NCBI GenBank assembly: GCA_963678705.1
Contig: OY783214.1
Span: 15,128,001-15,192,000, forward strand
Origin: Panorpa germanica
Taxonomy: Eukaryota; Arthropoda; Insecta; Mecoptera; Panorpidae
DNA: 64,000 nt
Reading direction: 5' to 3'
Every line of letters begins with the position of its first letter. Position 1 is the first letter of the stretch. This document shows positions 24,078-37,200 of the stretch, one piece after another. The translations under genes and the position numbers were made by a program. Under the pieces are notes generated by a model, which was not told the origin of the DNA, did no database searches, and was given only the letters and a program-made list of their open reading frames with translations.

Positions 24078-24410
24078 GTAAAAGTAGTAATATGTAGATT
24101 CAAGATAGGTTAGGAAAACCACAACCAATATATGAACAATGTAACAGACCACTAACGGTAAATCATATTATTCTTCAATGCTCAAGGTACACGTCGCACA
24201 GCGAAGAATGCTTGAGGAATGTAGGCAGATATTTAAAAGCAGAGACAAACCTTATTGAGTTTATAAATAAAACCAATTTATTCTCTTCATTTTAAGTATG
24301 TTTATTAATTGTAAATTATGTATTGTAAATGTTTATAAATGTATAAATTGTTTTAAGTGCTAATAACTTATGAAAGCTGATGCACTCAAATAAATATTTG
24401 AAGAAAAGAA
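24078..24410 (+). mobile_element. 3' end of a non-LTR retrotransposon (I/Nimb/Jockey-like ORF2 tail and 3' UTR)
   Basis: One frame gives KVVICRFKIG (24081-24110). After a frame break the next segment reads from about 24113: a CNRPLTVNHIILQCSRY zinc-knuckle-like motif, then LRNVGRYLKA, then LIEFINKTNLFSSF and TAA at 24293-24295. A Cys motif of this kind, with TVxHI and a late LIxF-K-TxLF ending, is typical of the C terminus of LINE ORF2 proteins. The segment that normally joins RLRIGHT to the Cys motif is shortened, so it is defective. The 3' UTR carries inverted AGTGC/GCACT (24356-24386) and AATAAA at 24389. Confidence 0.78.
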
Positions 24411-25640
24411 ACGCTTAGGCGAATGCAGTACTTTTAAATTGTGATAAACTCATTAAACTACACTAGTAACACAATTCTGGATTAGCCATGTAGCAGAAGT
24501 AGGAAATGCTACTTTCCCCGCGTGTCTGGAAGCCCCACGTATATGCTCAACTTGTAAAATTTTGGTTTAAATATTTTTATTCTTATCTAGCATTAGCAAC
24601 CCTATATATTAATCCCTAATCATTCCGGTTTTAACAATCACATCTGGTTTTATACTTATTTTAAAACTTATTATTATTCTTTGACATTTGCGTTATTTAA
24701 AAAGAAAACTTTAAGCCAGCAAAAACTGTATTACTTTTCGTAAACTAATGAAATACACCTACGTCACGAAATAATATTTATTAATTAAAAAGTAACAACA
24801 GAAAAAGTACTGATTAAATATTATTTTCTTATCTTGCCATTGCTGTACTATTCCAAGAATGGTTCTTCATCCAAGAAGAACAGTTGCCTAGTCGAAAGCT
24901 ATAGAATATTTCCACAAGTGAGCCGTTTTGTTAATACATCTCTTCAGGGTGAGTGTTCTAGCTATTTGGCAACATGTACACCAAGAAAAAACAATAGACG
25001 CGACAACTTTAAACTTTCTCCTTTTAGTTTCAACTTCAACTTGTTTTGTCACTGGATATCACTGGATATCTAAAATAAGTAGTATGAGATTTGGCACGGA
25101 TTAGGAACTACAGATCCTTAAATGTGATTTCCAGAATTCCAAGCAATTCAAAAGTCCAGCAAGTGTCCTCAACGAGTCTTCCATTGAACTCGGGTCATTG
25201 CTGGTTGGTGATGGGGTGATGGGGTAAAAGAGAGACGTGAAAGGGAGGGGGGAGGTCTTCGAGTAGACGTGGCACATGATTATATCTGTTATACGAGTAT
25301 ATTTAACTTTGGTTGTTAATCTTACTTATTATATACGATGTTTGTTCAGTAAGCTGTTTTCATCCAACAATTTGCAACGTCTGAAAATCACTTTTTATCA
25401 GGATGTGTTATCATATCAGCCCTCTGTGTAAGCTTCTTGAAAACATTTTGTTATTATTTATTATACATCTTATATTAGTTATTAAGGGTAGTTGTTTGCA
25501 AAACTTAACAACGGGTAGCTAAGCCTTATACGTTCTAACGCATACTCGTATGCTATTAATTTTAGTAGAATCACCAGTGCTGTCAAAAAGATATTGTTTG
25601 TTTCTTTTAGGATTATTGATGGATAGATAATATTGTTAGT

Positions 25641-25728
25641 AATAATTTCTTATTTAAATAATGGCGGCGTAGTGAGAGGTAGAATTCTAGTATCAACTAC
25701 TGCTGCCACCTATTGATTGTTAGTTAAA
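25641..25728 (+). repeat. Two-copy dispersed repeat (TGCTGCCACCTATTG), copy 1
   Basis: It shares AATTTCTTATTTAAATA at the left and ACTGCTGCCACCTATTGATT plus GTTAG at the right with 31411-31482, in the same order. It sits immediately before the GGGCTTGTGTC-family copy B. Nature unknown. Confidence 0.5.
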
Positions 25729-25739
25729 CGAGATGCAGT

Positions 25740-26062
25740 GGGCTTGTGTCCTCATTTTTTAGTAGTCTTTTTTTCAACTGATATTAATAAATGTGTATTG
25801 GCGTGTCTATTTTACTAAATATCTAAATGTTGACGTAGAAATAGCAATTAAAAATTTGTATGACGTGAAATGCATTTTATATGTCAGTTATTTGTTGATT
25901 AGGTCAGTGTTGTGGTAATGTTTTGTCGAAATAATCAAGTCAAGTCAAGAATAATAAGTTTTTATTTTATTTAATATTATTTTGAACATTTAAGGTTCTA
26001 GTAACCCACTTTATCAATATATAGGACACTTTTATAGAAATTAAGACACAGGACACAAGCCC
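25740..26062 (+). mobile_element. GGGCTTGTGTC-family MITE, copy B (internally deleted)
   Basis: A 323-bp copy that keeps both ends (GGGCTTGTGTCC, GGACACAAGCCC) and is flanked by GT on both sides (25738-25739, 26063-26064). It lacks much of the middle and the region before the GAGGTTCTAG-like segment. The left-end segments match copy A. Confidence 0.72.
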
Positions 26063-26799
26063 GTTAGAAACATGAAGTGGTAAGAGTACAGGGTAATAGA
26101 TACACGTGAATATATTTTATTCTATTATAAAAAGGGTTTCCTTTAGGTATTCCGATATTTAAGAAATATGAAACAATAATACTTTATAATACAAAAATAT
26201 TGTTGAAACGTAATATTTCTTACCCATTTGAAAATTAATACAATTTAATTATAGTAACTGAAGAAAATTGCAAATTGCAAAAACATATTTAAGTCATCTT
26301 TAAACAGTCTTTATGCTTACAACCAGTTGAGAATATGTCTGTATGTCTGTCGTCTCGTAATCCAAGTGACATTGGCTTTGGCAAACAATCTACAAGGATT
26401 TTGTCGCGAACTATGTAATCCGCAATTTGGAAGACTGCCCATAAACTGTGATCTTTAGCACTCGCATAATCTAAAACGTCACAAGGAGCATTGACTGTAT
26501 GACAATAACCTCTCTGAAATGTTCAATCGTAATGCAAACTTATGGCTTTACGTACATATTACGTAAGGTCGAACTAGTCCCTGTGCGGTATGTTATTAAA
26601 CATACCAAAATATTGGAGACAGGAAACAAGCAATTTTATATAGGGTTTGTTATCCCTTTATTACTGTTCTCACACTTGAACCGACTACGTATGACCGTGG
26701 TAGAGGGTATTCGATTTGTTTTACATTAGCTCACTTTATAATATAAAAGTACAAGTAAATTAAGAGAACTTTGCTCGATTAAAGGGCAAAACACAAACA

Positions 26800-27428
26800 T
26801 GTCAATGGAAAATAAGCTACTTATTTACAAAACTATATAAGAAAGTCAGTGTGGACCTTGTGGGACACAACCTCTAACTCCAAGACTGGAAATATTCCAA
26901 ACGAAAGTGCTACGCATGATTGTTGATGCCCAGGGCCGGATTTAGAGGTGTGCAGGCCCTGGGACAATGAAGTAGAGGAGGCCCCTAATTATTTTCCGAA
27001 AAGGAAAAAAAAGTTTCCGCAAGTCATTCCAAGATTTAGTGCTTTGATCTCTATTGTGGAGGCCCCTTTCTTGTGAAAGCTCCACCTGCACTCCCTCATA
27101 TCTGGGCCTGTTGATGCCTCATTAAAATGCCATGATTTAAATATGACGAGCTCCAAAGAAGAGATCAAGAAGCGTCATAATGAATAACCAGAGAATTGAC
27201 TGTCATCCAAACCAACTTGTGGGACAGCTGATACAAATTCTAAAAAATGTAGATTGAAACGCAAAAATCTCGATGATCTATCCACCAGATTCTAACTCAG
27301 AGTTGGTCAACCGCAGAAATCATTAGAATGCAGGCCTCCTGCATGCCAATATATTTTAGGATAATAAATTCACCAATTGTTATTTTTGACAGATTGTTAA
27401 TAACAATTAGGCTTTTAATAAAAAAGAT
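26800..27428 (+). mobile_element. Degraded 3' end of a Jockey-like LINE (ORF2 C terminus and 3' UTR)
   Basis: In broken frames the sequence reads NKLLIYKTI, then EIFQTKVLRMIVDA, then (after a nested insertion) HDLNMTSSKEEIKKRHNE, then HPNQLVGQLIQ, then LKRKNLDDLSTRF followed by TAA at 27293. This order matches the region downstream of the reverse transcriptase in Jockey-clade ORF2 and its C terminus. At least three frameshifts or stops show it is dead. The tail after the stop includes GATTGTTAATAACAATTAGG and ends in an A-rich run near 27425. The body is 5'-truncated, as is usual for LINEs. Confidence 0.78.
26931..27110. mobile_element. hAT-type short element nested in the LINE at 26.8-27.4 kb
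   Basis: The LINE sequence is interrupted exactly between two copies of TTGATGCC (26923-26930 and 27111-27118), an 8-bp target duplication. The 180-bp insert starts CAGGGCCGGAT and ends, on the other strand, CAGGCCCAGAT. The ends form an imperfect TIR that extends to a shared GTGCAGG. An 8-bp duplication and CAG ends are typical of hAT elements. The LINE frame resumes after it. Confidence 0.8.
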
Positions 27429-30400
27429 ACTCGCTACAATCCAAACAAGAAGCATTTTCGAATATTAAATTATGGGAAATAATCATTCCAAGCATCGTCA
27501 GATAAGCTTCTTCAAGTGTTTATAATCCTATAATCTAATCATTTATCTAAAATCATTATAACATTAGTAAATTAAATTTTAAAGTGGCTGTTTCAGATTA
27601 TTATTACTGAAAACCACTTCCATTTTCCTACAAAATATTACTATAACTAACCAAAAGTGAAAAGCAGTTTATTAGATTTAACATTTTGATGTTTATTTTA
27701 TTCACTTTAAAAGAATTAAACATTGTTTCTAGTTTACTATGTAACAAATAACAGAATAGTACTATATTATGATTCGTGCTTTCGTATGTAATGCGAAGCT
27801 CATCTGATGAAAGTTGCTTTTATGTTTATTGCTTCTCAAAGTTCAAATATATTAGCTTTAATCACAAAGCTTGATTTATAGTTATCTTCTTTTATCGAAA
27901 AAGTTTCAACAAAATAATTACTGAATTTTGTTGCTTTATTACATATACCATATATATATGTGGGATTTTATATAATATATTAAAAGCTTTATAATCGTTT
28001 CAACAATTAATTTAAAAGGTAGATGGTCTGGTTAAGTAAACGATATACCATTATAGAGATTTTAGATTTCTAAATGTTTCTGTTTTTTTTTAAAATAAAC
28101 TTTTATAATCACAACTTTCAATTCAACACCAGTTTTACAGATAAAAATAAAATGATCATTTAAAATAGGGATTATATTCGTAATGAAATTCAAGGGTCGA
28201 TTAGCCACCCCAACTCATTAAAAACTCATCAGGAAAATCAGTTTGTATATATGTTTAATTGTCCAGTTATTTAAATTTAAATAATTAAACAATGAGTACG
28301 CATTACTGAATAAATTTAAATATTAATATCAGTGAACGAAACCTAATTTATTTGGTGTAATTGGTTTGAATATTTAATATCTATCAATTGGTAATTTGAA
28401 TAAACATGGTGGGCATTTTGTTGTTCAGAATAAATAATTTGTGATAATTAATTAATATAATCGTTTGTTCATGTACGTATCAGAGTTTCCGTGTTACAAA
28501 AATAATCTACTGGATACGATTTTTTTGTAGAATTATGTTTAATCACAAGTGTTCATCGTTTTGAGAAGGTTAAGCAACACCACTGCTCTAAATATAGCTA
28601 ATTTATTGATTATTGAACTCACACGTAGATGGCGCACAGTCTAATAACAATTATTAGTTCCTGATTGTTATTTTAAATAACATATACTCCAAAAACACTT
28701 ATTGGAATTATATGTAAACAACAGAGGGAGGCTAAAGAGTCATACACCCTAAAATTTTATTGGGCAGATTTTATAAGATAGATATTTCAAGATATATCTG
28801 ATAAATGAATCCTATACGTGGCATGTATCCCATCCTAAAACAATAAACGGAGACTTACCCGAAATGTAGAGGGGGTGTGCAAAGGGCGGACAATTTACAT
28901 CAGTAGAAATGTAATAACATACAAATCGATCGGGAGCAAGATAAACCCACAAGCAAGATCTGTGGTCGACCGTCGAAGCCATGAAAGGTTATTACCATTT
29001 ATTAGATCCAATGGACCAAAACTCGCCTCTCAGATATTCTCTGTATCTCTAGTGTTTAGGGTTGCCAACATCCTGAGGACCTGGGAAACGTGCTTTGTGT
29101 ATCATTCTTTTATTAGATACACTTATTTCAACGTTACGATAACGTAATAATTTTTTTAGAATGAAACTTAACTAATAATAATCGGTTCCGGTTCTTGTGC
29201 GTTTCTTGATCTCAGCGACACAACGATTCAACGTCTGCTAGAATAATTATCCTTCCCAAAAGACGACGGTTGGCAGCCCTAATAGTAGCCGTAGGGTTTA
29301 AGGTTTTGCAGTTGACATTCTTAGTTTTTGTAATATAAAGTAGTAAGTAGGTTAAGTTAGGGTTGGAACATCTGTTTTCCGCAGATGTCGTGACTATAAA
29401 CAGATATCAGATTAAGAAAAATAAAAAATATATACTACGATTTATGGTCATTTATTTTCAGTTTAACCCATTAGGCCTGTCGCACACTGCTTTTGTTTCC
29501 TCTTGTTAAGTCTTGTCTCACTTTGAAGACCTCCTACCCTCCTATTAGCGTGTGACGTATTTGTGGTTAAATATGCAATTAATAAAGTTTAATTTTGATA
29601 TTAAGCCTTGCATAAAATTAATTAATATTCCTGTTGATAGAATAAATTTGCCTTATGGGCTAAATATGTTTTTAATAAAAGTTAAATTGCTTAATAATTT
29701 AACTACCGGTTTTATTTTCATTGTATGTATAATAGGGTTATGGTTCAAGTTTAAGAAAACCTAGTCATCCATGTAATTTCATTGCCTTAGGAAAGTATTT
29801 CGATTAAAAATATTTCTCCTTCAACAAGATTCAATATTTTAATTAAAAACTTTTTGCACGTTTAAAATTAAAGGTGTGTATTGTATATTTAATTTGACTT
29901 GAACATACAATTTCACCAACCAAAACGTATGGCTTGCTTTAAATATTTAGTGTATCATTGAATTACAAGATTTATAGATTTATAAGTTACCATGGCAACA
30001 GCCACCATCAAAGTTATGCTCTTAAGGCCGATTTTCCAATAGTCAGTTAAACTACTGACTGACTGATTCATCTTTTGTCCACGTGGATCGCGTCGAACTA
30101 TCTCAGTTTTTGCAAATGACGTAAATGATCCGGGTAGCGATTTCTAACCTAACTTTTAGTAATAGTGTTAACGGCAAGATACTAAATACATTTTCCAACA
30201 TAAAAATCTATTAATATATTAATATCAAATGTAAAAATAAATGTACAATATTTGTTCTAGTTTTCAATATTATTCTGCATTTTCTCTGTTATTTTATACA
30301 AATGGTTTCAGTAACTTTCTAGCGGTTAATCTCTTAAAGAACGTCTCTTTTTTCATCAACAACATCTCTTGTTACCAGACCTGTCTATAGATAGAATCTT

Positions 30401-31410
30401 GCCTAAGTTTTGATTTGAAAATAGCACTTTGCTAAGACATTGTTATTTTATGTTAACACTCAGTCTGACTGTTTAGTGCCATTAGACCTTAAAGGAACGC
30501 GAAAACTTACGACAAGTCTGTCTTAATACACAATTGTTAGCGTTGTCTCTGTTTGTTCACTGTATTCATATCGTGCTGTCTCTTTCTTAAGATGTTCGCG
30601 TCTTACTATTACCGACATCATTTCAATAAAACAAATTATATTGTTATTGGTCACAATTTTATAGACGTACTCTAGGAATCCGATTTTCATAGAAATTTGC
30701 TGCAACTGTTATTAGCATACTTATACGAGACTGTCAGCTTGTGGAACTTGCAGCCAGTGGTTTAATTCGTCGCATACTTGGTGTAATAAGAATAAAGTAA
30801 TATGCATAAAGCTGTGATAAAAGCTTTAAGGAATGTCTGGGAGCTTTACAGAGCTTTATACTTTTATTGTCATATGTATGTAAATTTTATTGAAATGACA
30901 AAAAATTATCTTGATACGCAGTTTTAAAAATTCTGTATTAAATATTTTTTTCTTATTTACTTGGTATGCAAAATTATCACCCAAAACTTTGGCTTAATAA
31001 GTTTGCAGTTTTTATTGTCCACACATTGGAGACATGATTATTTTTAGGCAGTCTACCTATTTAGAATAAGTCATGAGCAAATTTTCTGTGGAAGCTCATA
31101 TATTTGTCCGTGTGAGGCATACCTAGTTAATATTTAAATGGTAGTCACATTTTCTAATGGAAATGGAATACGTGCCTCCATTTTAATGTTAAATATGTCT
31201 ACATCGCTTGATGAAAGTCAATAAAAGATCGGACTATAGTTATCGAAAACTATATTAGAATCATGACCAGCAAGTTTTATCTAACCCGGAATAAATACAG
31301 CGGCAATACTAGTAGTTCTAACGTTACTGATTCGTTGTGATTGTATTTTAGATTAATTATGCACATCATTAGAAGAACAGCATTTTTAATAATGTAAAAT
31401 ACAGTGTAAG
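27429..31410. other. AT-rich non-coding stretch
   Basis: No supported gene. Frames at 28875-29147 and 29552-29764 have no motif. A GTCGCACACTGC / GCGTGTGACG pair near 29480-29560 may be a fragment of an inverted-repeat element. Confidence 0.5.
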
Positions 31411-31482
31411 CAATTATTTCTTATTTAAATAGCGGAATCCATACTATCAACAACTGCTGCCACCTATTGATTGTTAGCTTAA
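31411..31482 (+). repeat. Two-copy dispersed repeat (TGCTGCCACCTATTG), copy 2
   Basis: This matches 25641-25728 in order: ATTTCTTATTTAAATA, a GCGG segment, TATCAACAACTGCTGCCACC and TATTGATTGTTAG. It is shorter by a small internal deletion. Confidence 0.5.
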
Positions 31483-31612
31483 ATGAAATTATAACAATCA
31501 CATCTGGATTAAATCTAATACAAAATAAATTGTAGTTAATATGTATTGAGCTTTAAAATAATGAATATATTATAAACAATAAAAAGACTTTGCTAATTTG
31601 TTACTACTGTTA

Positions 31613-31971
31613 TGCCGGTTTCACACCAGAGAGACAGTTTTGTTGCCAAAAAACAAAACAAAAACATGTTTTGTTTTATTTCAGAACGGTTCTGTTTTAA
31701 GAAAACAGACTGGTTTTGTTTTTAGTGTTTTTCTGTGTGTCCCATAAAAATTATAAACATGATAAACTACAACTGAGAAGCGCAGATGTTCACAAAAAAC
31801 AAAACTGCGTGTTCAAACCAAGCAGAACGTGTTTACCTTTGATCTTACCGACTCCAGATGGGAATGTGTTTTGTTTACTAAAACAGCAGCAAAAGACAAA
31901 AATGTTTTAAAAACTGTCTCTTTAGTGTTTTTGTTCGTGTTTTATTGAACCGATGTGGTGTGAAACCGGCA
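31613..31971. mobile_element. PIF/Harbinger-type MITE
   Basis: A 359-bp element with perfect 16-bp inverted ends TGCCGGTTTCACACCA, flanked by TTA on both sides (31610-31612, 31972-31974). A 3-bp TWA target duplication with such ends is the mark of PIF/Harbinger elements. The interior is rich in AAAACA/TGTTTT words that could fold back on each other. The open frame crossing it (31716-31910) is not a gene. Confidence 0.8.
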
Positions 31972-33493
31972 TTAAACAGTGTTTCAGCTTTAAGCTTCCT
32001 TAACAATAATTAAATACGTGAAACTAGAAATTCAGTTCAAAATAGCAACTGACTTCTAAATAAAGTATTTCTAAATTTAATTAAAAATGTTTGCAATACA
32101 AGCTGCACAGTAACGCAATGTCATGCAACCCTAAAAGCAAAATGCCCGCCTAATACTTACTATCATACACAGTCTAATAGCAGCAATTTGGCTCGGTTTC
32201 ATTTAAAATCTGTATAATTTTATGTTTGCATCAGATGGGCCATGTAAAACGATATCTCTACGGATACTCTGTTATTTGGCTGCAACTGCAATACAGTTAC
32301 ATATTTTGGTATATTATTATTCAACCATATTCAAACTACATACAACTTTTCTATCGGACTGCTGTTTATTTGAAATGAACAATTTCGCGAGCCAATATTC
32401 ACATAATATGTGTGTCTGGCGGGATAGACTTTAGATCCTCCTCCTCACCCTCTCACCCACTAATAAATTGCTACTAGTTTTTGCGGTTATAGTTATTTCC
32501 AATGATAAGAAATAAACTATAAAATTTTAATGTACTAATGGTTTGATTCCTCTCGATTTTATTACATCAAATGAAATGTTGCTGACATACAAAATATTAA
32601 ATGGAATTTAGAGCATAAAATAAGCAGATATATCTATCATAGATATATCACAACTTTTAACAAGATTAGTAGATTTGTTTGATAATCTGTATGTTATACT
32701 GGTTTCTTTGTCAATTTATGGGTATAAAGAAAAAATGGATGAAATTTAATTTTTGTTCTTCATTTTAAATCACTACAATGAATTATAGTAATTATTAAAT
32801 AAACCGCTTTTTTGAGATGCTATATTTTGTTCTCTATATATTCCGTTAAACATAAAATGTGAATATTACTGAATGTTATTAATTAGGGTTATATTTTACA
32901 TAAAATCAGCTCTATATGACTCTAATAATCCAAGAAAAAACGTATTATGAATTAATCTGTTGGCGTCCGCTATACTTGAAAGAGTGGAGCACTCGTTTTG
33001 CACTTTTTCCTTAACATTAAATTGGAAACGTCATTATTGTGTTCCATTGCAAAATAACTGTTGTCTTGTAATTTTATCATGTTTTATTCGGTAGATCAAA
33101 AAGAAGTGCAAATGAAGGGCTTTATGTGTTATGAAAAGAAAACGCCATAAATAATTCATTTTATGATTCTATTAATCTAAAAAAGGTATTCTATTCAAAT
33201 AACAATAAATTGCGTAATGTTGGTGAAATCTATATTGTAAATTTCGTAGCTGCGGAAATATGTAACATATATTTAAACTAAGGCGCCACCATAATTTAAA
33301 TAAAAGTAATTCAATTAATCTTATCACATAATACAATTAAATTGGTTATGCTAATGAGGAAGGGGTACCACCTGCAAATAGCGAAGAAGAATGAAAAATT
33401 AGAATACAGGTATTTTTATTTTACATCTCTTTTTAACAAAAAAAAATTAATTTAAAGTGTAAATTAAAATAAATGCGATTATAAGAGACGGAG

Positions 33494-33495
<2 letters not shown>

Positions 33496-33559
<64 letters not shown>
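33496..33559. repeat. (TA)n microsatellite
   Basis: An uninterrupted AT tract of about 64 bases, the longest in the window. Confidence 0.95.
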
Positions 33560-33561
<2 letters not shown>

Positions 33562-34154
33562 CTTTATTATATGTCGAATACGATTTTCAATTAATATTGT
33601 TCAAAAAGCTAAAAAAAAAATCAGTGAAATAAATTTCCTATTGAAACTTGAAACGATTATTATCTGGACGGTCCAATTCCAATTATCAATGTTATGGATT
33701 GGTCCAGCAATACAAGGAATTACTTTGGGTTTATCTTCGATTTTGTTGACATCATTGAATTCTGTATTGGCCACATATTACTCGAATTTCCAATAAACAT
33801 TAATAACAACGTCAACTGCGCGTGAAGCTGTCAGTGACAGCTGATTTAGGGGTTGTAAGAGTAATTATCAACAGTTCGGATTTGATATAAATGTTTTTCA
33901 AATGACAGTCAAACTGATATAAATGTATCAACCACAATTCGACAAATAGAGAGCAATAAATTAGTTGGTTATAAGTTAGAGCAAGAGCGGAAGGGAGAGG
34001 GGCACTAAATTTTTAATTTTGTTTAATTTAATTTCGAAAAAAATTCTTTAATTGCATAATATAAGTCGTTTAGTTGTTGGGCCTGGGACCAGAGGCAAAG
34101 TTATATTTTGCGCGGGTAGGAGATAAACATTTATTGCGTATCACTAAGCGTCAC

Positions 34155-34234
34155 TAATGACGTCATTAATTTCGCTCACGCCAAGCTCACAACGACCCAT
34201 CTGAAGAGTTGGGTCGTAGTGGTCGTTGTTGAGC
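34155..34234. promoter_or_regulatory. CRE-type palindrome followed by a compound inverted repeat
   Basis: TAATGACGTCATTA (34155-34168) is a perfect 14-bp palindrome with the full cAMP-response element TGACGTCA. Directly after it, GCTCACAACGACC (34184-34196) pairs with GGTCGTTGTTGAGC (34221-34234), with one extra base. An inner ACGACCCA pairs with TGGGTCGT. The stretch is GC-richer than its surroundings. Function unknown and no adjacent gene seen. Confidence 0.4.
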
Positions 34235-37200
34235 ATTTCGGCGCAATGTTTAAACATAACGCAAAACTTAAAGATGACGATGACAAATAAAAATACTTTA
34301 TATAATTCGGAGAGAGATATTTTATTGGATTTTATTTCATTATATAATTATGTTAAATTAGCTTATTAAAATTAATTTTAATTCATATATTTAACTGCCA
34401 TTTATACATTTTTCCTCATACCATAACCTAACTTAATAAATAAACAATGTTCATTATCATTTAGAATATATTTCTTTTATGAAATTTATTTTGTTTGTAG
34501 ATATAGCTTTTGCTACAGAGCTATTTAATCAAGTATCGCAATCCTTATTTTTTCAACGCTCGCAAGCAACTGGAACGGGAAAAACTGCCATATTGAAAAA
34601 AACACCATATTGAATATGTAGAAATTAATTTACATGTTTATCAATCGTTACTTTGTACACTGTTTGCAGGATATTAAAAGAAATCCAATAGAAACATATA
34701 TCTTGCAAAGAATGACGTGAAATAAATATGTATTCCAACAGATATAGGTAATGGTAGAAATACGTTACATTATTCTCTGTATCATCGACTCATATTTTCG
34801 TATTTGCATCTCTTTGATACAGAACATAATTCTTGTATTGTATAAATTCATATAAATGTAATTATTTATAGCGAACCCAGATGCTCGTAATGGTAAACAC
34901 CTATGCTTCTCAAACTATTTTTCTTTTTGCTCATGAACTAAGAATTTCAAAGGATAGTGACCATCGTATTTTGAAGCGATTTTAGTGGAAATTAGTACAC
35001 ACTCTCAATGAAGGTAATCCAGGTGAATTATGTCGGTGGTATTTGGTGAAATATGAAGAAACCCAGGAGTATTAAAGACGATTACTTTGGAGTGATGACA
35101 AATGATGCATTAGAGGTATCCATCGAAAGGGAATCAATTTGGACATATGAGCTATAGTTCAAATTACAAGAATTTAGCGGCAACTCGGGCTTAAAAGAGG
35201 TTATGAGAACTGTATAAATCCTTGATCAGATGGTGGGTTTCAACTTATTCCTTCCTATATACATGAGCCACCGCCTAACTCTCGTAATTTAAACTATAAA
35301 TACAAAATAATACGTTAATGTATTTCGTTATAAACATTGAAAGGAAATTAAATGATATTTCATGAAAGCTTTACAAATAATGAAAGTGTGGTAACATTCC
35401 TTTGTGACACCCTATACTTAGACATTCCTTCAAAGACCCTTTAAAGTTCTTGATGTTTGAAATATAAGACTTCACCAGAATTTGAAACTTCTGACCATCA
35501 AAGAGAATGGAAAACTTGGAATGCAAAACTATATTAGAAACTGTTGAAATTTGATAAAGGTAACAAGGAAAATCTGAAAATTTGGACGAAGATCTATCTT
35601 ATACGTCAAAGTTTTGATGATGTGTCAATAATATATGTCTATCATGAACCTTGTAGTTAGCTTATAGCAAGATAATTATTACAGATCAGAGTTGTAAACC
35701 ACGTTTAATTTCTACAAAACAACAAGAAGCTAAAACCTAAAATGTTGAATTAATATGTATTTGTTAATTACTCGTAATATTTTAAAGGGATCCAATGTTA
35801 TGAAAAATAATTCTCCGTGTGATGTCACATTTAATGATCTGCCATCTCTTTCGTACAACAGAGATACATACGAGTGTGTATGTGATATGTCATTTACTAC
35901 TAACAAGTAAGTCTTGTATCCCATCAAGTTTTATATTAAGATAGTTGTGAAAAAAGAAAAATAATCTCAATTACTTATTTCTTTTGTCACTTATGGCTTA
36001 TTTAGAAGAAAAGTTAAAAGTTGATTTACAAAAGGCAGTTTGAAAACTGCTGGTCCCTTCCGATATCATAATAGAAGCATATACCAATTGTCATGGGATG
36101 TATTAATTAAAAAATATTTCATATTCTATAAATATGTACCGGTCAGTATATACTTTTATTGAATTCTCTCATTCATCATTATCGCCTTTTTCATACATAC
36201 ATATATGTACAGCTGGCTGTTAATAAACCAGGCGCATTCACTGTTATGACCGGTGTAAAATCGCCAGGGAACCCACCCCCAGGATCCTGAGGGACTTGCC
36301 ATATTTATAGTTATACATTATTCGTATTTTATAACTTTATAATGTACAACTCTGGATGAATATAAACAACAGTTATAAAAAGAACGAAAACCTGGAATAT
36401 ACCGGTATGGATAGGTATAGCAGCAGGGCAGGATATATGAGTATTTTTTTGTTTATGTCTGTAGAATTTTTTTAATTAAAACTGGGCAAGCTTTGAATGT
36501 ACAAATACAGCATCATCTCTAGGGAGGTGAATAATAAATGACGGAGTGCCGTTTGCTAATCGTTTGTGAAATTAAAAATTTTAAGTTTGTCATTCCAAGC
36601 AATTAAACAATTTATGGGATACGCTTGTTTGTAGTAATGGTAAAGTTTGTTTGGTTATTAAGAAATACAAGATGGCGTACATTTATGTACGAAACTTTAC
36701 CTAACCAGCTCAGCTTTGTTCCTAGGAGTATTAATTGTAAGTAATAAGGTATAATCAATATATAATTATTTTAATTCAATGCGAGCGTTGTTTTTCCTTT
36801 TGTTAATAACACTTTTTACCCATCATTTGGGCCCCCTTCAAATTTTGATACGGAGCCCGTCTAAGGTACATTACCGTCGAAAACAACAATTTTTGAAAAC
36901 TGTGGAGTTTAATGTTACAAGGCTTAAAAGAGGAAGTAGTCGTTTAGTTAACACAATATATACTACGATTATAGCTCATCCTTTCATATGAGATATCTTC
37001 AGTTACCTCTATCTTAGGCAGTAATTTTTAAATTTCTGGTCGTAATAAATAATCTTGGTCTTGGTTAATAAACTAAATCCTGATTTTCTTTGATGTAGAT
37101 GCATGTAAATTGGTATTTGTACAGGTTTTTCAATATGATACAGATTTTAATTGCAAGTTGCAAACACATTTCTGCTTTTAAATAATAAAACAAAATAATA

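Noticed and set aside
31716-31910. 64-codon frame
   Set aside because: Lies wholly inside the PIF/Harbinger-type MITE and has no coding features.
35401-35425. TTTGTGACACCCTATACTTAG as a transposon end
   Set aside because: Resembles the complement of a GGGTGTCACAAA-type element end, but no matching opposite end was found nearby.
36779-36991. Frame starting MRALFFLLLITLF that looks like a signal peptide
   Set aside because: The following GGGCCCCC and GGAGCCCG words resemble an hAT-type relic, and the rest of the frame has no secreted-protein features.
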